From positions 930,001 to 994,000 of the forward strand of contig CAVVTP010000015.1 of assembly GCA_963751165.1 (NCBI GenBank): a stretch of 64,000 nucleotides of DNA, written 5' to 3'. The notes beneath the pieces are model-generated. The model ran no database searches and was not told where the DNA came from. It worked only from the letters and a program-made list of their open reading frames with translations. Origin of the DNA: Roseiarcus sp963751165 (lineage in GTDB: Bacteria; Pseudomonadota; Alphaproteobacteria; Rhizobiales; Beijerinckiaceae). This document shows positions 61,500-64,000 of this stretch, piece after piece. A program made the position numbers and the translations under genes. Each line of letters starts with the position of its first letter. The first letter of the stretch is position 1.

Positions 61500-64000
61500 A
61501 TGGCAAAGCAGAATTCGGCGACGGACCCGATATCCGCGGCGATGTCGGCGATCGAAAGCGCGCTAAACCTGACGGACGACGACGCTCCCGCCTTCGGCCT
61601 TGCGGAGAAGGCAACACAAATACAACCTATCTCATCGGTGAAACATGCTGCGGCGGCGCCGGTGCTGAAGCCGAGCGCTCCGTCGACGGAGCCGACGCCG
61701 CTGCTGCGCCCCGGACCTTCGCCGACCCCGCCGACGAGCGAGGGCGAACCCAAGCCGACGATCCCGTCGAGCCCCCCGGCCAACGACGATCGCGAAACGG
61801 TCGGCGCGATCCTGCAGGCGATGAATGCTCGTCCCGCGAGTAAAACTCCATTCGTCCTCGCGATGATCGGCTCCGTCGCGTGGCTCGTGACTTGCGCGCT
61901 TTACGGCTATTTGAGCGTATGGCCGACCGTTTCCTCGGCCCCGCTCGCCCGCACCCTGTTCCGTCCCGAAACTCCCCTTCTCGCCCTGGCGGCGCTCGGC
62001 CCGATCTTCTTCATGTTCGGATTCGCCGCGCTCGCCCGGCGGCTGGCTGAATTGCGCCAGTCGGCCCGCGCGATCTCGCAGGTCGCGGTCCGCCTGGCCG
62101 AGCCAGAGTCGATGGCCGGAGAGCACATGGTCACGCTGTCGCAGGCGATCCGCCGCGAACTGACGTCGATGGGCGACGGCGTCGAGCGCGCTCTGGCGCG
62201 CGCCGCGGAGCTTGAAACGCGGGTGAAGTCAGAGGTGTCCACGCTCGAGCGATCCTATTCGGACAACGAGCGCAAGATTCGGTCGCTGATCGCTGAGATG
62301 GCGGACCAGCGGGAGGCGATCGTCGCCAGCGGCGCGCGCGTGCGCGATTCGATCGCCAACGCCCGCAGCGGCATTTCCGAGGACTTCGATTCGGTCGGCG
62401 GACGTCTGAGCGAGCGGTTGACCGAGACGGGGCAGCGGATCGCCGCTTCCCTCGGCGCGTCAGCCGGGGAAATCGCTGCTGCAATGGAACGAGGGGGTTC
62501 GTCGACGGTCGAGCGCATCATCGCGGAAGGAACTCAGCTGGCCGTTTCGATCGCCGGGATCGGCGAGAGCCTCGCCGTCCGGCTCGGCGAGACCGGCCAA
62601 AGAGCCGCCGACGATATTTTGGGGCGCGTAGGCGACGTCAACTCCCGAGTGAAGGCGGCGGGCGACGTTCTGGTCGCCAATATGGACGCGCGCAGCGAAG
62701 ACCTCGTCGCTCGCATCAACGCGTCCCAGACTTCCGTCGTCGACGCGATCGGGGGCCACGCCGACGGCGTGGTCAGGCGCATCAACGAGACCAGCGCTCG
62801 AGCGACGGAGGCCGTCGGCAGTCATAGCGACGCTGCGGCGAACCGTCTGGCTGAGGCTTCTGTCGCGATGACCGAGGCGGTCGGCGCGCACGCTGACGCC
62901 GTCATCGGGCGCGTTCGCGCGAGCAGCGCGGAAGTCGTCGACGCCATTCGCGTCCATGGCGCCGGCGTCGTCGCCCGCCTGGCCGAGGCGGCCGACGAGG
63001 CCCGAAACGCCGTAGGCGCGAATGTCGACGACATCGTCGAACGCATCGCCGCCAGCACGACCGACGCAGTCAACGCGATTACCGGACATGGTGACAGCGT
63101 CGCCGCGCGGCTTGCCGATGCGTCGCTGACGATGACGGGCGCCATCGGCGACCATGCCGACGAGATCGTCGGCCGCATCAGCGCCAGCAGTTCTGAGGCC
63201 GTCCGCACGATCCGGGGACACGGAAACAGCGTCACCGCTCAACTCGAGGAATCGTCGAGCGCCATGTCGGGCGCGCTCGGCTCCCACGCCGACGAAATCG
63301 TCGGACGCATCAAATCCAGCAGCGCCGAGGCGGTGGACGCGATCACGTGGCACGGAGAGAGCGTGACCGCCAAACTCGCCGACGCGTCGCAGTCGATGTC
63401 CAGCGCCGTTGGCGCGGTCGCCGAAGAAATCGTCTACCGCGTCAGCGCCAGCAGCGCCGACGCCGTCGGCGCGATCACCCGGCACGGAGACAGGGTGACG
63501 ACACGGCTCGCAGATGCGACTGAGACCATGTCCAGCGCCGTCGGCGCCCACGCCGACGAAATCGTCAGTCGGATCAACGCCAGCAGCAGCGAGGCGGTCG
63601 GCGCGGTCGTCGGGCACGGAGATCGGGTGGCGGCTCGGCTCGCCGAGGCGACTGAGACCATGTCGAGCGCCGTCGGCGCCCACGCCGACGAAATCGTTGG
63701 TCGGATCAACGCCAGCAGCACCGAGGCGGTCGGCGCGATCGTCGGGCACGGAGACCGGGTCGCGGCCCGGCTCACCGAGGCGACCCAAACCATGTCCAGC
63801 GCCGTAGGCGACCACGCCGACGAAATTGTTGGTCGGATAAACGCCAGCAGCGCCGTTGCGATCGACGCGATCACGTGGCACGGAAACAGCGTTGCGACCC
63901 GACTTGACGAGGCGTCGCAAACCGTATCTAGCGCGGCCGGCGCCCACGCCGACGAGATCGTCGGTCGGATCAACGCCAGCAGCACCGAGGCCGTCGGCGC
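61500..64000 (+). CDS. Large membrane-anchored protein of 44-residue coiled-coil repeats (partial)
   Basis: An open frame from ATG 61500 runs at least 833 codons and leaves the window in frame. Residues 1-118 are Pro-rich and disordered. Two membrane helices follow at about 121-140 and 155-180, so most of the protein may be cytosolic or periplasmic depending on topology. The rest is Ala-rich and helical. From 62886 on, eight complete units of 44 residues repeat, each with HADEIVGRI, NASSxEAV, GHGDxVAARL and TxTMSSAVG. Forty-four is four hendecads, which suggests a long left- or right-handed coiled coil like apolipoprotein-type repeats. Function unknown. Confidence 0.8.
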   Translation, partial: MAKQNSATDPISAAMSAIESALNLTDDDAPAFGLAEKATQIQPISSVKHAAAAPVLKPSAPSTEPTPLLRPGPSPTPPTSEGEPKPTIPSSPPANDDRETVGAILQAMNARPASKTPFVLAMIGSVAWLVTCALYGYLSVWPTVSSAPLARTLFRPETPLLALAALGPIFFMFGFAALARRLAELRQSARAISQVAVRLAEPESMAGEHMVTLSQAIRRELTSMGDGVERALARAAELETRVKSEVSTLERSYSDNERKIRSLIAEMADQREAIVASGARVRDSIANARSGISEDFDSVGGRLSERLTETGQRIAASLGASAGEIAAAMERGGSSTVERIIAEGTQLAVSIAGIGESLAVRLGETGQRAADDILGRVGDVNSRVKAAGDVLVANMDARSEDLVARINASQTSVVDAIGGHADGVVRRINETSARATEAVGSHSDAAANRLAEASVAMTEAVGAHADAVIGRVRASSAEVVDAIRVHGAGVVARLAEAADEARNAVGANVDDIVERIAASTTDAVNAITGHGDSVAARLADASLTMTGAIGDHADEIVGRISASSSEAVRTIRGHGNSVTAQLEESSSAMSGALGSHADEIVGRIKSSSAEAVDAITWHGESVTAKLADASQSMSSAVGAVAEEIVYRVSASSADAVGAITRHGDRVTTRLADATETMSSAVGAHADEIVSRINASSSEAVGAVVGHGDRVAARLAEATETMSSAVGAHADEIVGRINASSTEAVGAIVGHGDRVAARLTEATQTMSSAVGDHADEIVGRINASSAVAIDAITWHGNSVATRLDEASQTVSSAAGAHADEIVGRINASSTEAVG
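62886..63941 (+). repeat. Eight tandem 132-bp (44-codon) units in the repeat protein
   Basis: Unit starts are 62886, 63018, 63150, 63282, 63414, 63546, 63678 and 63810, and a ninth begins at 63942 and is cut by the window end. Units 6-9 are nearly identical at DNA level, while units 1-2 have diverged. The periodicity is exact and in frame. Confidence 0.9.

Noticed and set aside
62460..63947. Long antisense frame of 495 codons over the repeat protein
   Set aside because: Its peptide is a regular echo of the 132-bp repeat (GADGARHGLSRLGEP units) with no ribosome site. The plus frame has helical sense, a start and membrane helices.
62886..64000. Tandem repeats considered as CRISPR or satellite
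   Set aside because: Units are 132 bp, exactly in frame, with no spacers and sequence differences mostly conservative at protein level. They are coding repeats.

Overview
The window is high-GC, densely coded chromosomal DNA from an alphaproteobacterium, most likely of the order Hyphomicrobiales (Rhizobiales). The signs are the strong G/C third-position bias, the family mix (DUF3126, DUF2277, SIMPL, BacA/SbmA-like ABC transporter, MaoC-phosphate acetyltransferase fusion, many small VOC, cupin and GST proteins) and dispersed palindromes of the kind common in that order. No rRNA, tRNA, CRISPR array, intact insertion sequence or prophage was recognised.

Layout. 1-8.7 kb: a plus-strand catabolic run with a broken SMP-30/lactonase tail, enolase-superfamily dehydratase, Gfo/Idh/MocA dehydrogenase, acetoacetate-decarboxylase-like protein, D-2-hydroxyacid dehydrogenase, aldo/keto reductase and a homodimeric pyruvate dehydrogenase E1 (aceE). 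It reads as sugar or sugar-acid breakdown ending in pyruvate use. 8.8-16.1 kb: mostly minus-strand accessory genes (secreted Ala/Pro protein, internally deleted aminoglycoside-phosphotransferase-like pseudogene, GST, periplasmic cupin, exported ABM monooxygenase), a divergent OhrR-type regulator, a helix-turn-helix protein and a kinase/P-loop fusion. 16.3-20.1 kb: MaoC-Pta fusion, ppk2 and kdsA. 20.2-23.4 kb: a more AT-rich, gene-poor stretch with an orphan NucA/NucB-type nuclease, an acyltransferase and an unrecognised ORF. 23.4-31 kb: ATC hydrolase, SIMPL protein, DUF2277, DUF1989, bacterioferritin, CcdA with a thioredoxin-like protein, S49 peptidase and NUDIX. 31-37.7 kb: BacA-like ABC transporter, a frameshifted ettA, a BrnA-like remnant and a membrane spermidine-synthase-like protein.

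38-41.9 kb: RHH protein, glyoxalase-like protein, a Tat-exported gluconate-dehydrogenase-type small subunit with a frameshifted GMC oxidoreductase, and a HAD hydrolase. 41.9-42.9 kb is essentially gene-free. 42.9-52.4 kb is one long minus-strand block: gamma carbonic anhydrase, tandem DUF3126 protein, cysE, cytochrome b561, cyclase/DoxX/FAH-fold catabolic trio, five small membrane proteins or exporters, and 8-oxoguanine deaminase. 52.5-64 kb: PEP-CTERM protein divergent from a Hint-domain protein, metallophosphatase, RND exporter with a secreted partner, ferredoxin and its reductase, an Hpt protein, and a very long membrane-anchored protein built of 44-residue repeats that runs off the right edge.

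Five genes look damaged: single-base frameshifts in the lactonase tail, ettA and the GMC oxidoreductase, an in-frame stop in a BrnA-like gene, and a large internal deletion in an APH-like gene. The otherwise intact reading frames of ettA and the GMC gene make base-call or assembly error a serious alternative to real decay.
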